Assembly (NCBI RefSeq): GCF_005893125.1
Contig: NZ_VCJS01000043.1
Location: 1-64,000 of the forward strand
Source: Nonomuraea basaltis
Lineage (GTDB): Bacteria > Actinomycetota > Actinomycetes > Streptosporangiales > Streptosporangiaceae
Length of the DNA: 64,000 nucleotides
Direction: 5' to 3'
A model generated the notes under the pieces. The model saw nothing but the letters and a program-made list of their open reading frames with translations, did no database searches and was not told where the DNA came from. This document shows positions 7,744-16,020 of the stretch, piece after piece (position 1 is the first letter of the stretch; the number at the start of each line of letters is the position of its first letter). Both the position numbers and the translations under genes were made by a program.

Positions 7744-9761
7744 GAGTCCCTCTCCACCCTGACCGCGCAGACCTTGAACTCCGGCATCTTCGACGTCGGG
7801 TCGAGGGCCGGGTTGGTGAGCCGGTTGGCGCCCTCCCAGTGGAAGGGCATGAATACGGTGTCGCGCCTGATGGCGTCGCTGATCCTGGCGACGGCCTTGG
7901 CCTCGCCTCTCCTGCTGCTGACCCGCACGACGTCCCCGGCGGCGATGTCGAGCTGCTCGGCCAGATCCGGGTGCAGCTCGACGTACGGCTCGGGAGCGGC
8001 CTGGACGAGCGCCGCGATCCTGCGGGTCTGCGCGCCGCTCTGGTAGTGGGCGAGCACCCGGCCGGTGCTCAGGTGGACGGGATAGTCCGCGTCGGTCTCC
8101 TCCGCCGGGGGCCGGTGCTGGACGGGGACGAACCTGGCGCGGCCGTCCGGGGTGGCGAAGGAGTCGAGGAACGGGCGCGGCGTCCCGGGGTGCCCGGTCT
8201 CCGGGCAGGGCCAGAACACGCCCTTCTCGGCGGTGATGCGCTCGTACGTGATGCCGGAGTAGTCGGCGACGCCGCCCTTGCTGGCGCGGCGCAGCTCGTC
8301 GAACACCTTGACCGGCTCGGTCTCGAAGCGGTGCCCGAGCCGCCCGGCGAGCCCGGCGAGCACGTCGAGGTCGCTCCTGACGCCCTCGGGCGGCGCGGTG
8401 GCCTGGTTGCGGAGCAGGACGCGTCCCTCCAGATTGGTCATGGTGCCGCTCTCCTCGGCCCACTGCGTGACCGGGAACACGACGTCGGCCATGGCGGCGG
8501 TCTCGGACATGACGAAGTCACAGGTCACCAGCAGGTCGAGGGAGGCGATGCGCTCGGCGACGTGCTCGGCGGCGGGCGCGGAGATCACCGGGTTGGAGCC
8601 GAACAGCAGCAGCGCCTTCGGTCCGCCCGGGGTGCCGAGGGCGTCGAGCAGCTCGTACGCCGACCGCCCCGGCCCCGGCAGGGACTCGGCGGGCACGCCC
8701 CACACCCCGGCGACGTGCTCGCGCGCGGCCGGGTCGTCGATCTTGCGGTAGCCGGGGAGCTGGTCGGCCTTCTGGCCGTGCTCCCGGCCGCCCTGCCCGT
8801 TGCCCTGCCCGGTCACGCAGCCGTACCCGGAGCCGTGCCGGCCGGGCAGGCCGAGCGCGAGCGCCAGGTTGATGAACGCGGTGACGGTGTCGGTGCCCTT
8901 GGCGTGCTGCTCGGCGCCGCGCCCGGTCAGGATGTACGCCTTCCTGGCCGCGGCCATGGCCCGGGCGGCCTGCCGCATCCGGTAGACGGGCACTCCGGTG
9001 ATCCGCTCGACCCGCTCGGGCCACCAGGAGGCCAGCGAGGTGCGTACCTCGTCGAACCCGGTGGTCCGCGTGGCCACGTACTCCTCGTCCACCAGCTCTT
9101 CGGCGACGACCAGGTGCAGCAGCCCGAGGGCGAGCGCCAGGTCGGTGCCGGGCGTGGGCTGCAGGTGCAGCCAGGCCAGCTTGGCGGTCTGGGTGCGGCG
9201 CGGGTCGATGACGATCATGCGCGGGCCGGTCAGGTGCCGGACGAACGGCGGCATGGTCTCGGCGACGTTCCCGCCGGCCAGCAGCACGATGTCGGCCTCG
9301 GCCAGGTCGGTGATCGGGAACGGCATCCCGCGGTCCATGCCGAACGCCTTGATGGAGGCGGCCGCCGCCGACGACATGCAGAAGCGCCCGTTGTAGTCGA
9401 TCTGGCTGGTGCCGAGCGCGACCCGGGCGAACTTGCCCAGCGTGTAAGCCTTCTCGTTGGTCAGCCCGCCGCCGCCGAAAACGGCGACGGCGTCGGGGCC
9501 GTGTTCGACGCGGATGGCGCTCAGCCGGTTCGCCACGTAATCGAGCGCGACGTCCCATTCCACGGGCTCGCCGTGCAGGAGAGGGGTGGTCAGGCGCTCG
9601 CCGTTGGAGAGCAGGTCGCCCGCCGTCCACCCCTTCTGGCACAGCGCGCCCGAGGCGTTGGCCGGGATGTCGGTCCTGGGCCGGATGGCCAACTCAGGAC
9701 CGATTTCCATGCCGCACTGCAGAGCGCAGTACGGGCAGTGCGTCTTCACCGCGTCGGCCAC
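7740..9761 (-). CDS. narB: Assimilatory nitrate reductase, molybdopterin catalytic subunit
   Basis: A 673-residue bis-MGD oxidoreductase of the NarB/NasA type. The N-terminal 4Fe-4S ligands are C9, C12, C16 and C41 (HCPYCALQCGM, then ALCQKGW). The molybdopterin core follows (YNGRFCMSSAAAA, SNPVISAPA), with a C-terminal MoCo dinucleotide-binding domain (PVHLSTGRVLAHYQSGAQTR and GANRLTNPALDP). It reduces nitrate to nitrite in the cytoplasm; no Tat signal is present, which separates it from periplasmic Nap and from respiratory Nar enzymes. The GTG start lies 3 bp after the narK stop, so the two are co-translated or nearly so. The symbol could equally be nasA; naming varies. Confidence 0.92.
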   Translation of the reverse strand: MADAVKTHCPYCALQCGMEIGPELAIRPRTDIPANASGALCQKGWTAGDLLSNGERLTTPLLHGEPVEWDVALDYVANRLSAIRVEHGPDAVAVFGGGGLTNEKAYTLGKFARVALGTSQIDYNGRFCMSSAAAASIKAFGMDRGMPFPITDLAEADIVLLAGGNVAETMPPFVRHLTGPRMIVIDPRRTQTAKLAWLHLQPTPGTDLALALGLLHLVVAEELVDEEYVATRTTGFDEVRTSLASWWPERVERITGVPVYRMRQAARAMAAARKAYILTGRGAEQHAKGTDTVTAFINLALALGLPGRHGSGYGCVTGQGNGQGGREHGQKADQLPGYRKIDDPAAREHVAGVWGVPAESLPGPGRSAYELLDALGTPGGPKALLLFGSNPVISAPAAEHVAERIASLDLLVTCDFVMSETAAMADVVFPVTQWAEESGTMTNLEGRVLLRNQATAPPEGVRSDLDVLAGLAGRLGHRFETEPVKVFDELRRASKGGVADYSGITYERITAEKGVFWPCPETGHPGTPRPFLDSFATPDGRARFVPVQHRPPAEETDADYPVHLSTGRVLAHYQSGAQTRRIAALVQAAPEPYVELHPDLAEQLDIAAGDVVRVSSRRGEAKAVARISDAIRRDTVFMPFHWEGANRLTNPALDPTSKMPEFKVCAVRVERDS

Positions 9762-9764
9762 GAT

Positions 9765-11075
9765 TCAGACCCTGGCGTGCGCGAGGCTGGCCACGGACTT
9801 GACGCCGACGGTGCGCATGTAGCACCACCAGGTCAGGCCGAGGCAGGCCGCGTAGAAGATGGCGAAGGTGAGGAAGGCGGGGGCAGGGGTGCCGGTGGCG
9901 GCGAAGGCCATGCCGAACGCCCGGTTGATGAGGAACCCGCCGAGCGCTCCGACCGCCGAGATGATGCCGATGGCGGCCGACGCCTGGCGCTTGCCGTACA
10001 GCAGGGCCTCCTCGCTCTCACCGCGCTCGGCCACGGCCTTCGCCTGGAAGATCGCGGGGATCATGCGATACGTGGAGCCGTTGCCGATGCCGGAGGTGAG
10101 GAACAGCACCTGGAAGGCCAGGAAGAACAGCCAGAAGTTGCCGGAGGTGCTGGCCACCCAGACCAGCAGGACGCCGCCGCCCATCGCGGCGAAGTTCCAC
10201 AGTGTGACGGGCGCTCCGCCGAGCTTGTCGGCCAGCCAGCCGCCCACCGGCCTGATCAGCGAGCCGACCAGGGGCCCGACGAAGGCCACGACCGCGAACG
10301 GGGAGTCGGGGAACAGGCTCTTGCTCAGCAGCGGGAAGGCGGTGGCGTAGCCGATGAACGAGCCGAACGTGCCGATGTACAGGAACGACATGATCCAGGT
10401 CTGGGCCTTGCCGGCCACCGCGAGCTGCTCCCGCGGGCTGGCCTTGGCGCTGGTCAGGTTGTCCATGAAGAACCAGGCGCAGACGGCCGCCACGACGGCG
10501 AACGGGACCCAGAACCAGCCGGCGGCGGCCAGCCCGAGCGAGCCGATGACGAGCGGCATGACGAGCTGGACGGAGCTGACGCCGATGTTGCCGCCCGCGG
10601 CGTTCAGCCCGAGCGCCACCCCCTGCTTGTTGCGGGGGTAGAAGTAGGTGATGTTGGCCATGCTGGAGGCGAAGTTGCCGCCGCCGAAGCCGGCCAGGGC
10701 CGCGATCACCAGGAACAGCCAGTACGGCGTGTCCGGGCTGCTCACCGCCACCCCGAGAAGCACGGCGGGGATGATCAGCAGCAACGCGCTGACCACGGTG
10801 AAGTTGCGCCCGCCGAACTTGGCGGGGCCGAAGGTGTAGGGGATCCGCAGCACGGAGCCGATCAGGTTCGGCAGGGCGACCAGCCAGAACAGCTGGTCGG
10901 TCGTGAATTCGTAGACCCCCAGCTTGGTGGCCACGATGCTCCACAACGTCCATACGGTGAAGCCGAGGTGCTCGGCAAAGATCGAGAAGATCAGGTTGCG
11001 CCGTGCGACGCGCTTGCCTGAACTCTCCCAGAAGGCTGGGTTGTCGGGATGCCACTCAGCGATCCAGCGCGCCAT
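9765..11075 (-). CDS. narK: NarK-type nitrate/nitrite transporter (MFS, NNP family)
   Basis: The 436-residue protein has about 12 membrane helices. The nitrate/nitrite porter signature is present in the fifth-helix region (AGFGGGNFASSMANITYFYP followed by NKQGVALGLNAAGGNIGVSS), and a related Gly-rich stretch occurs in the second half (LTSGIGNGSTYRMIP). It should import nitrate, or exchange nitrate and nitrite, for the reductases encoded downstream. The ATG at 11075 (MARWIAEWHPDNPAFW) has a GGAG ribosome-binding site; an upstream extension to 11198 crosses the promoter and GlnR-like sites and is rejected. It is the first gene of the nitrate operon and its stop is 3 bp before the nitrate reductase start. 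Confidence 0.93.
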   Translation of the reverse strand: MARWIAEWHPDNPAFWESSGKRVARRNLIFSIFAEHLGFTVWTLWSIVATKLGVYEFTTDQLFWLVALPNLIGSVLRIPYTFGPAKFGGRNFTVVSALLLIIPAVLLGVAVSSPDTPYWLFLVIAALAGFGGGNFASSMANITYFYPRNKQGVALGLNAAGGNIGVSSVQLVMPLVIGSLGLAAAGWFWVPFAVVAAVCAWFFMDNLTSAKASPREQLAVAGKAQTWIMSFLYIGTFGSFIGYATAFPLLSKSLFPDSPFAVVAFVGPLVGSLIRPVGGWLADKLGGAPVTLWNFAAMGGGVLLVWVASTSGNFWLFFLAFQVLFLTSGIGNGSTYRMIPAIFQAKAVAERGESEEALLYGKRQASAAIGIISAVGALGGFLINRAFGMAFAATGTPAPAFLTFAIFYAACLGLTWWCYMRTVGVKSVASLAHARV

Positions 11076-11160
11076 CGAAACTCTCCTACACTCGGCGACC
11101 GGGGATCTCCAAGGTAGGAATCGCGCGTTACGCACTCTGACAATCCGTGGCTGTGCGTTC

Positions 11161-11185
11161 GTTACATGTGATTCACCGACGTAAC
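11161..11185 (-). promoter_or_regulatory. Candidate GlnR site upstream of narK
   Basis: On the minus strand the elements are GTTAC (11185-11181), six bases, GAATC (11174-11170), four bases, GTAAC (11165-11161). The first pair matches the actinobacterial GlnR pattern GTnAC-n6-GAAAC with one mismatch. The site is 86-110 bp upstream of the narK ATG. GlnR is the known activator of nitrate and nitrite assimilation in Streptomyces-type actinobacteria. Confidence 0.6.
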
Positions 11186-11200
11186 AAGCCACGCACAAGC

Positions 11201-11235
11201 GTCACGCCGGAAACATGCTCGTAATGATCGGTTAC
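11201..11235 (+). promoter_or_regulatory. Second GlnR-like cluster between narK and the divergent small gene
   Basis: The plus strand carries GTCAC (11201), four bases, GAAAC (11210), six bases, GTAAT (11221), five bases, GTTAC (11231). These are several GlnR half-site-like pentamers at near-helical spacing. It lies between the divergent narK and 11280 genes, so one nitrogen regulator could act on both. Half-site spacing is irregular, so confidence is moderate. Confidence 0.45.
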
Positions 11236-11279
11236 GCGGCGCACGCTCGGGTAACAGCTCTCACATCAAGGGGGGAAGC

Positions 11280-11570
11280 ATGATCAAGAAGCTGCACCAG
11301 ATGGGCCTCAGGTCCAGTCACATGTACACCGCGGGGGCCCTATCGATCGCCGTGTCCTTCGGGACCTGGTTCCTGTCGAGGAACGTCGAGCGAGCTGGCC
11401 TGGATCGGGCCGACCGGTGGGGGATCTTCATAGGCGAGTGGGCTCCGACGTGCTTCGCGCTCGGGGTGGCACTCCGCATGGAGGAGACCCATCGCGAGAT
11501 CGGGGAGCCAGAGATGGGGGTGTACGACGAGGCGGAGAGGGCGCGAGCCAGGACACCCGCCGGTATTTAA
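11280..11570 (+). CDS. Small membrane protein of unknown function
   Basis: The ATG at 11280 follows a purine-rich ribosome-binding site (GGGGGGAAGC). The 96-residue product has two hydrophobic segments (about residues 14-32, AGALSIAVSFGTWFLS, and about 46-64, WGIFIGEWAPTCFALGVAL). A short charged, probably cytoplasmic tail follows (EETHREIGEPEMGVYDEAERARA). The arrangement suggests an inner-membrane hairpin protein. It is divergent from narK and shares its control region, so it may belong to the nitrogen response, but nothing in the protein indicates a role. A hairpin terminator follows at 11580-11615. Confidence 0.75.
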   Translation: MIKKLHQMGLRSSHMYTAGALSIAVSFGTWFLSRNVERAGLDRADRWGIFIGEWAPTCFALGVALRMEETHREIGEPEMGVYDEAERARARTPAGI

Positions 11571-11579
11571 CGGATCATG

Positions 11580-11615
11580 TCACGCAGGTCACGTCACCGA
11601 GCGTGACCTGCGTGA
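11580..11615 (+). terminator. Hairpin terminator between the convergent 11280 gene and acetyltransferase
   Basis: TCACGCAGGTCACG (11580-11593) pairs perfectly with CGTGACCTGCGTGA (11602-11615), a 14-bp stem with an 8-nt loop, starting 10 bp after the stop of the small gene. No T-run follows, which is common in actinomycete terminators. It can serve both convergent genes. Confidence 0.65.
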
Positions 11616-11656
11616 TGTGTGTGGCCACGGCGCCGGTCACGGCGACTCGGCGGCCG

Positions 11657-12133
11657 TCAGTCCTGGCTGCCGCCGAGTCGCTGGAGCGGCTCGTCCGTCA
11701 GCCGGTACTTGAGCCACTCGTCCTGCCGGACCGCGCCGAGCTTGTCGTAGAAGCCGATGCTCGGCTCGTTCCAGTCGAGCACCGCCCACTCCAGCCGCTG
11801 GTATCCCCGTTCCGCGCAGATCCTCGCCAGCTCCCCCATCAGCGCCAGGCCGTGCCCGCCGCCGCGGTGCTGGGGACGTACGTAGAGGTCCTCCATGTAG
11901 ATCCCGTGCACGCCCCGCCAGGTGGAGAAGGTGAGGAACCACAGGGTGAAGCCGGCGACCTCGCCGTCCTGCTCGGCGATGTGGACGAAGGCGGCGGGGT
12001 GGTCGCAGAAGAGGACGGCGCGCAGTTGTTCCTCGGTGGCACGTACCTCGTGGGCGGCCTTCTCGTACTCGGCGAGCTCACGGATCATGTCGAGGATCGC
12101 GGGCACATCTGCGGGCGTGGCAGGACGAATCAT
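11657..12133 (-). CDS. GNAT-family N-acetyltransferase (spermidine/diamine acetyltransferase-like)
   Basis: A 158-residue GNAT protein. The start MIRPATPADVPAILDMIREL is the usual first strand and helix; the acetyl-CoA pyrophosphate-binding loop follows strand 4 as YVRPQHRGGGHGLALM (Q/RxxGxG/A type), and WAVLDWNEPSIGFYDKLGA is the conserved motif B. The stretch IYMEDLYVRPQHRG is typical of the SAT1-like diamine/thialysine acetyltransferase subgroup, so a small amine acceptor is plausible but unproven. The ATG at 12133 fits family starts; a TTG two codons upstream is possible. Neither has a strong ribosome-binding site. The gene stands alone and is convergent with the 11280 gene. Confidence 0.85.
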   Translation of the reverse strand: MIRPATPADVPAILDMIRELAEYEKAAHEVRATEEQLRAVLFCDHPAAFVHIAEQDGEVAGFTLWFLTFSTWRGVHGIYMEDLYVRPQHRGGGHGLALMGELARICAERGYQRLEWAVLDWNEPSIGFYDKLGAVRQDEWLKYRLTDEPLQRLGGSQD

Positions 12134-12227
12134 GCCCAACAGCGTAGGCGCAGGCGCGGACTACCCGTCGCGGGCGAGGGACGCGATGGCGGTGGCGGCC
12201 CACCCTCCGTCAACGCCGCCGCCTGGG

Positions 12228-12527
12228 CTACCAGCGCTGGTGGACCTGGGGGCGGATCAGCTCGTCGTAGACCGACCGCACCGCCGCCAGCGTGTCGGCG
12301 GCGAGCGGGGCGAGGGAGGCCGCGGCCGCGTTCGCGGCCGCCTGGGCCAGCCCCGCCACGATCAGCACCATGCCGATCGTCATCGGCAGGTCCATCGGCA
12401 TCCCGGCCAGCTTGTAGTGCATCTCCGCGCCGTGCAGGTACATCGGCAGATGCAGCACCACCCCCGCGACGGTGGCCAGCGTGCCCAGCCAGAAGTACAG
12501 CGGTCGAGCTAACTCGACGCCGCCCAT
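12228..12527 (-). CDS. Small two-helix membrane protein, downstream in FAD-protein operon
   Basis: The ATG at 12527 (MGGVELARPLYFWLGTLA) has a strong ribosome-binding site (GGGGGA). The 99-residue product has two hydrophobic helices (about residues 10-30 and 45-72, the second Ala-rich) and a short soluble tail ending RPQVHQRW. It starts 19 bp after the stop of the preceding membrane-protein gene on the same strand, so the two and the FAD protein upstream look like one operon. Role unknown; a subunit or chaperone of a membrane-bound flavoprotein complex is a guess from context only. Confidence 0.7.
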   Translation of the reverse strand: MGGVELARPLYFWLGTLATVAGVVLHLPMYLHGAEMHYKLAGMPMDLPMTIGMVLIVAGLAQAAANAAAASLAPLAADTLAAVRSVYDELIRPQVHQRW

Positions 12528-12546
12528 GAGTTCCCCCTTCGATCGA

Positions 12547-12966
12547 TCACAGCAGGCGGCCACCCCGAAGCCGCCACTTGACGAACAGCACCCGCATGGG
12601 CCCGTTCACGAACAGCCACTGGCCCAGCCAGACGACCGTGAACATCAATACGAACGCCCACCAGGACACCGGTCCCCGAATGCCCGGCACCAGGCCGGCG
12701 TCGAGCAGCACCCACATGAGCAGCCCCTCCGGCACGGCGGTGACCAGCCCGAACAGCGTCGGCCAGTCCTTGTCCCAGCGGAACTGCATCAGCAGGTGGT
12801 ACAGCAGCTCCCAGCCGACGCCGGCCACGGCGACGGCCAGCAGCACGAGATAGGCGTCCTTGACGGACATCGGCAGCAGCAGCGTGAGCAGCGCGGTCAG
12901 CACGGTCCCCACCGTGGCCAGCACGAACAGCCGGGTCTGCACGCGCCCGGCGAGCGTCGGGATCAA
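12547..12966 (-). CDS. Four-helix membrane protein translationally coupled to FAD protein
   Basis: The TTG at 12966 is supported by an upstream AGGAGG at ideal spacing and overlaps the stop of the FAD protein (TTGA at 12963-12966). The 139-residue product has about four membrane helices (VLATVGTVLTALLTLLLP, AYLVLLAVAVAGVGWELL, LFGLVTAVPEGLLMWVLL and SWWAFVLMFTVVWLGQWLF). It ends with a strongly basic cytoplasmic tail (KWRLRGGRLL). Coupling to the flavoprotein suggests that the two act together, perhaps with this protein anchoring or exchanging electrons with it. No heme-binding His pairs stand out. Not recognised as a named family. Confidence 0.72.
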   Translation of the reverse strand: MIPTLAGRVQTRLFVLATVGTVLTALLTLLLPMSVKDAYLVLLAVAVAGVGWELLYHLLMQFRWDKDWPTLFGLVTAVPEGLLMWVLLDAGLVPGIRGPVSWWAFVLMFTVVWLGQWLFVNGPMRVLFVKWRLRGGRLL

Positions 12967-14480
12967 GCGAGCCTCCTGTTCGCCACCCACTTGAGCCACT
13001 GGGACACGGACCTGAACGGGCCGAGCCCCTTGCAGAACCCGCGCCTGGCCAGGTCGTCGGCGATGTCGAGCGCGGCGGTCTGCATGCCGAGGAAGCTGTC
13101 CACGGCCAGGAAGTGGTTGCCGGCGGTGGCCGCGCCCGAGGCGTAGAGCACGCCACCGTCGCTCTCCGCGCCGAGCACCTCGAAGTGCGGGCCCACCTGC
13201 AACCGGCCCGCCTTGTTGGGCCGCGCGCCGCCGTGCTTGAGCAGGTCGTCGAGCACCCGGTGCTCGGGCATGTCGGCCTCGAGCCCGGTGCAGTCGATGA
13301 TGAAGTCGGAGGCGTACTGCATGCCCGCCGAGTTCGCGCTGCGGGTGTAGGTGACCAGCCGGCCGTCGGGCGCCTGGTCTATGCGTTCCACGACGGCCTG
13401 CACGGCGTGGTACCAGCTGCCCTGCCTGGCCCGGTGCAGCTGCTCCTGCCAGCGGGCGAGCTTGGGCGTGGTGGTCCCGGCGACCAGCCCGGCCAGCCTG
13501 GCCCGCCGCTCGGGGGACGCCTTGCGGAACTGGGCCTTCAGCTGGCCGCCGAACGCCGACTTCGGCATGGTGAACGCCTGGTAGGCCCAGCCGCCGCCGC
13601 CCTTGCGCCGCATGAACAGATGCGGCCCGTGCGCCCCGGTGACGTACGTGCGGAAGAGGTGCACTATCTGCGTCTGCAGCCCGTATCGCTCCCGGTCGTC
13701 CATGAGCCGCTGCAGCACGCGCGAGGCCACGATGCCGGCGCCGCGCACGACCACCACGCCCGGGCGCTTGCGCAGCTGGTCGTAGACGTGCTCGTGCGGC
13801 TCGTACGCGTTGACCACCCGGTATCGCTCGCCCTGCCGCTGCCGGAACTCCTGCAGGTCGTCGAGGAACTTCAGCCCCGGATAGCCCACGGCCAGATGCA
13901 CGTATCGGGAGCGCAGTACCACCCGCTTGGTCGGCCCGCTGCCGGACGGCGGGGTCAGCACGGTGAAGTAGCCGCCGCCCAGGCGCTTCCTGACCATGCG
14001 CACCTGGCCCTTGGCCAGCATCTCCCAGTAGCCGATGCGGTCGGCCTCGCGCCGTACGCTCCACGTGACCATCGCGGACTTCGGGCTGTAGAAGTCGGCC
14101 ATGAGCGGCTCGGTGAGCACCTGGAGCAGCGGCTTGAGCGAGCGCTCCTGCCACGCCTCCTGCACCGCGTACGACGGGAAGCCCCAGATGTTGTCGGGCC
14201 GTGCGCCCGAGTCGGAGCGGATGCGCTCGTGCGCCGGAAGCTGCGAGACGCGGGTCAGGTATTCCCAGGTCTGCCAGGGGGAGTCGCTGTTGGAGAGCAC
14301 CCGCATGGCCGACGCCGCGACGCCGCTGACGCGCAGGACGTCCACCAGGGTGAACGAACCCAGCCCGCCGCCCACCGACACCAGCGGCATGTCGTACACC
14401 GGAATGCCGGCCGACTCCACCAGCCCGTCGGCCCAGACGGAGGAGTGGAGTAACTCCGGCGTCAGATCTCCCCAGGACAC
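12963..14480 (-). CDS. Putative FAD-dependent oxidoreductase, first gene of a membrane operon
   Basis: The 505-residue product has a dinucleotide-binding motif close to the N-terminus (DMPLVSVGGGLGSFTLVDVL, GGGxG type). A second nucleotide-binding-like strand occurs mid-protein (GVVVVRGAGIVASRVLQRL). A flavoprotein-type C-terminal segment follows (SDFIIDCTGLEADMPEH, then LYASGAATAGNHFLAVDSFL), where the final Gly/Asp region normally contacts FAD. It looks cytoplasmic. The GTG start at 14480 has no clear ribosome-binding site. It is coupled to a four-helix membrane protein (TTGA overlap) and then a two-helix protein. I do not recognise the substrate; the family sense, a flavin oxidoreductase or monooxygenase with a membrane partner, is inferred from motifs only. 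Confidence 0.7.
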   Translation of the reverse strand: MSWGDLTPELLHSSVWADGLVESAGIPVYDMPLVSVGGGLGSFTLVDVLRVSGVAASAMRVLSNSDSPWQTWEYLTRVSQLPAHERIRSDSGARPDNIWGFPSYAVQEAWQERSLKPLLQVLTEPLMADFYSPKSAMVTWSVRREADRIGYWEMLAKGQVRMVRKRLGGGYFTVLTPPSGSGPTKRVVLRSRYVHLAVGYPGLKFLDDLQEFRQRQGERYRVVNAYEPHEHVYDQLRKRPGVVVVRGAGIVASRVLQRLMDDRERYGLQTQIVHLFRTYVTGAHGPHLFMRRKGGGGWAYQAFTMPKSAFGGQLKAQFRKASPERRARLAGLVAGTTTPKLARWQEQLHRARQGSWYHAVQAVVERIDQAPDGRLVTYTRSANSAGMQYASDFIIDCTGLEADMPEHRVLDDLLKHGGARPNKAGRLQVGPHFEVLGAESDGGVLYASGAATAGNHFLAVDSFLGMQTAALDIADDLARRGFCKGLGPFRSVSQWLKWVANRRLA

Positions 14481-14511
14481 GAGAGCTAAAGGTAGCGTAA
14501 AGGCCCCGAAT

Positions 14512-15330
14512 TCAGTCCCACCAGAAAGACCAGGCGTGTCCCCCGATGATCTGCTCTGCGTAGCCCTGGAGATCGCCGGCGCTCTGGACGACGTTGTCCG
14601 GGCAGAACGTCCAGTGCTCGGCCGCCACGTGTAACGCGTGCTCGGGATCCACCGGCGGCGCGGCCACGCTCAGCTCCAGCGTGTTGAACCCGACGCCCAC
14701 CACCCGCGCCCCGAACCGGTCCTCCCAGCTGCGCACCACCGCCGCCATCGGCACCATCCACTCGTTGTGGTGCAGCGCGCCCTGCCAGCCCATGACCGCG
14801 AGCGCGTCCGCGCCCCTGGCGGCCGCGACCAGGCCGAGCGGCATGCCCCTGGCGGCCAGCTCGCGCGCGTACCAGTCGGCGACCGCCTCGGGATCGGCCT
14901 TCGGCACGCCGGGCGGCGCCAGGCCGGGGCAGATCGCACCGTAAGGCTCCAGCTCGGCCAGCGCGTCCTGCGGCATCTGCGTCACCCACTCCTGCCACAC
15001 CTCGGCCATGAAGCCCTCGGCGGTGAAGTGGTCGATCATGCGTGGATCGTCCGGCACGACCTGCCCGACCGCCCAGGGCTGCGCCGACTCGTCCAGCAGC
15101 AGAGGCCAGAGCCCGCTGTGCGGATGCCACTCGCGCAGGCGCGCCCAGTCTTCGCCGGTCGCCGGTTCGTCGCTCATCCAGAACGCCGGCCTGGCCGCCT
15201 CGCCCTGCCGGGTATAGCCGGGGTCAGGCCAGACCACGTCGCCCGGGGGCAGGGGAGCAGACAGCGTACGGCCCCTGCCGCCGTCGGGGAACAGCCGGCA
15301 CAGCTCTCGTGGCAGCCGGTGATCGTTCAT
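14512..15330 (-). CDS. DUF4253 family protein
   Basis: A 272-residue soluble acidic protein without signal peptide or membrane helices. The C-terminal half (about residues 135-272) carries the features I associate with DUF4253: PKADPEAVADWYARELAARG, LAVMGWQGALHHNEWMVPM, VVRSWEDRFGARVVGVGFNT and the ending SFWWD. The function of DUF4253 is unknown; members are frequent in Streptomyces-type genomes. The ATG at 15330 is the natural start. It lies 31 bp upstream of the FAD-protein gene on the same strand, so co-transcription with that operon is possible. Confidence 0.8.
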   Translation of the reverse strand: MNDHRLPRELCRLFPDGGRGRTLSAPLPPGDVVWPDPGYTRQGEAARPAFWMSDEPATGEDWARLREWHPHSGLWPLLLDESAQPWAVGQVVPDDPRMIDHFTAEGFMAEVWQEWVTQMPQDALAELEPYGAICPGLAPPGVPKADPEAVADWYARELAARGMPLGLVAAARGADALAVMGWQGALHHNEWMVPMAAVVRSWEDRFGARVVGVGFNTLELSVAAPPVDPEHALHVAAEHWTFCPDNVVQSAGDLQGYAEQIIGGHAWSFWWD

Positions 15331-15438
15331 GCCCTACCGTTCCGATACCGAATCCTGTCTCGGAGATGGTAGTGCCGCTGGTCGCTCCAGCACCTTCGGT
15401 GGTACGCGAAAAGCCTGGGGCTGCGAGAATGAGAGGTT

Positions 15439-16020
15439 GTGATCCCCTTTGCCGCGGTGCTGTCCGACCTCGACGGCGTCCTACGCCACTTCGACCATGC
15501 CGCCCAGACCGACATCGAGGCCCGCTACGGCCTGCCCCTGATGAAGACGGCCTTCGACCCCGTGCTGATCACGCCGCCCACGCTCGGCCAGGCCACCGAG
15601 GCGCAGTGGGCGGAGTCGATCGTCGTCGCGCTCGGCGGGGACGAGCGGGCGCGGCAGGCCGTCGCCGAGTTCATGGAGGTGCGCTTCTGGGTGGACGAGG
15701 AGGTCAAGGCGCTGCTGGCCACGGCCCAGCAGCACGTCCCCGTGATCCTCGTGACCAACGCCATGGACACGGTGGAGGAGCACCTGGACCGGCTGGGGCT
15801 CACCTATTTCGCCGACGACCTGGTCAGCAGCGCCAGGGTCGGCGTGGCCAAGCCTGACGCGCGGATCTACGAGATCGCCGCGGAGCGCGCCGGGGTCCCG
15901 CCGGAGCGCTGCCTGTTCGTCGACGACCGGCTCGCGAACGTGGAGGCGGCCAGGGCGCTCGGCATGACCGGCGTCCACTACCGCACGGTCGCGGACCTGG
16001 CGGCCGTCCTCAGCTACTAG
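15439..16020 (+). CDS. HAD-superfamily hydrolase
   Basis: A 193-residue HAD phosphatase with all four core motifs: motif I as LSDLDGVLR (nucleophile Asp; the usual DxDG), motif II Thr/Asn in VILVTNAMD, motif III Lys in VGVAKPDARIYE, and motif IV acidic residues in CLFVDDRLANVEAARALGM. The cap region between motifs I and II is short and helical, as in subfamily IA. The substrate cannot be deduced. The GTG at 15439 lies just behind a GAGAGG purine stretch. It is divergent from the DUF4253 gene and convergent with tenA, its stop lying 3 bp from the tenA stop. Confidence 0.88.
   Translation: MIPFAAVLSDLDGVLRHFDHAAQTDIEARYGLPLMKTAFDPVLITPPTLGQATEAQWAESIVVALGGDERARQAVAEFMEVRFWVDEEVKALLATAQQHVPVILVTNAMDTVEEHLDRLGLTYFADDLVSSARVGVAKPDARIYEIAAERAGVPPERCLFVDDRLANVEAARALGMTGVHYRTVADLAAVLSY

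Noticed and set aside
7839..11021. 1060-residue plus-strand frame across narK and the nitrate reductase
   Set aside because: Shadow of two clear genes on the other strand; low-complexity Gly/Arg/His/Asp sequence.
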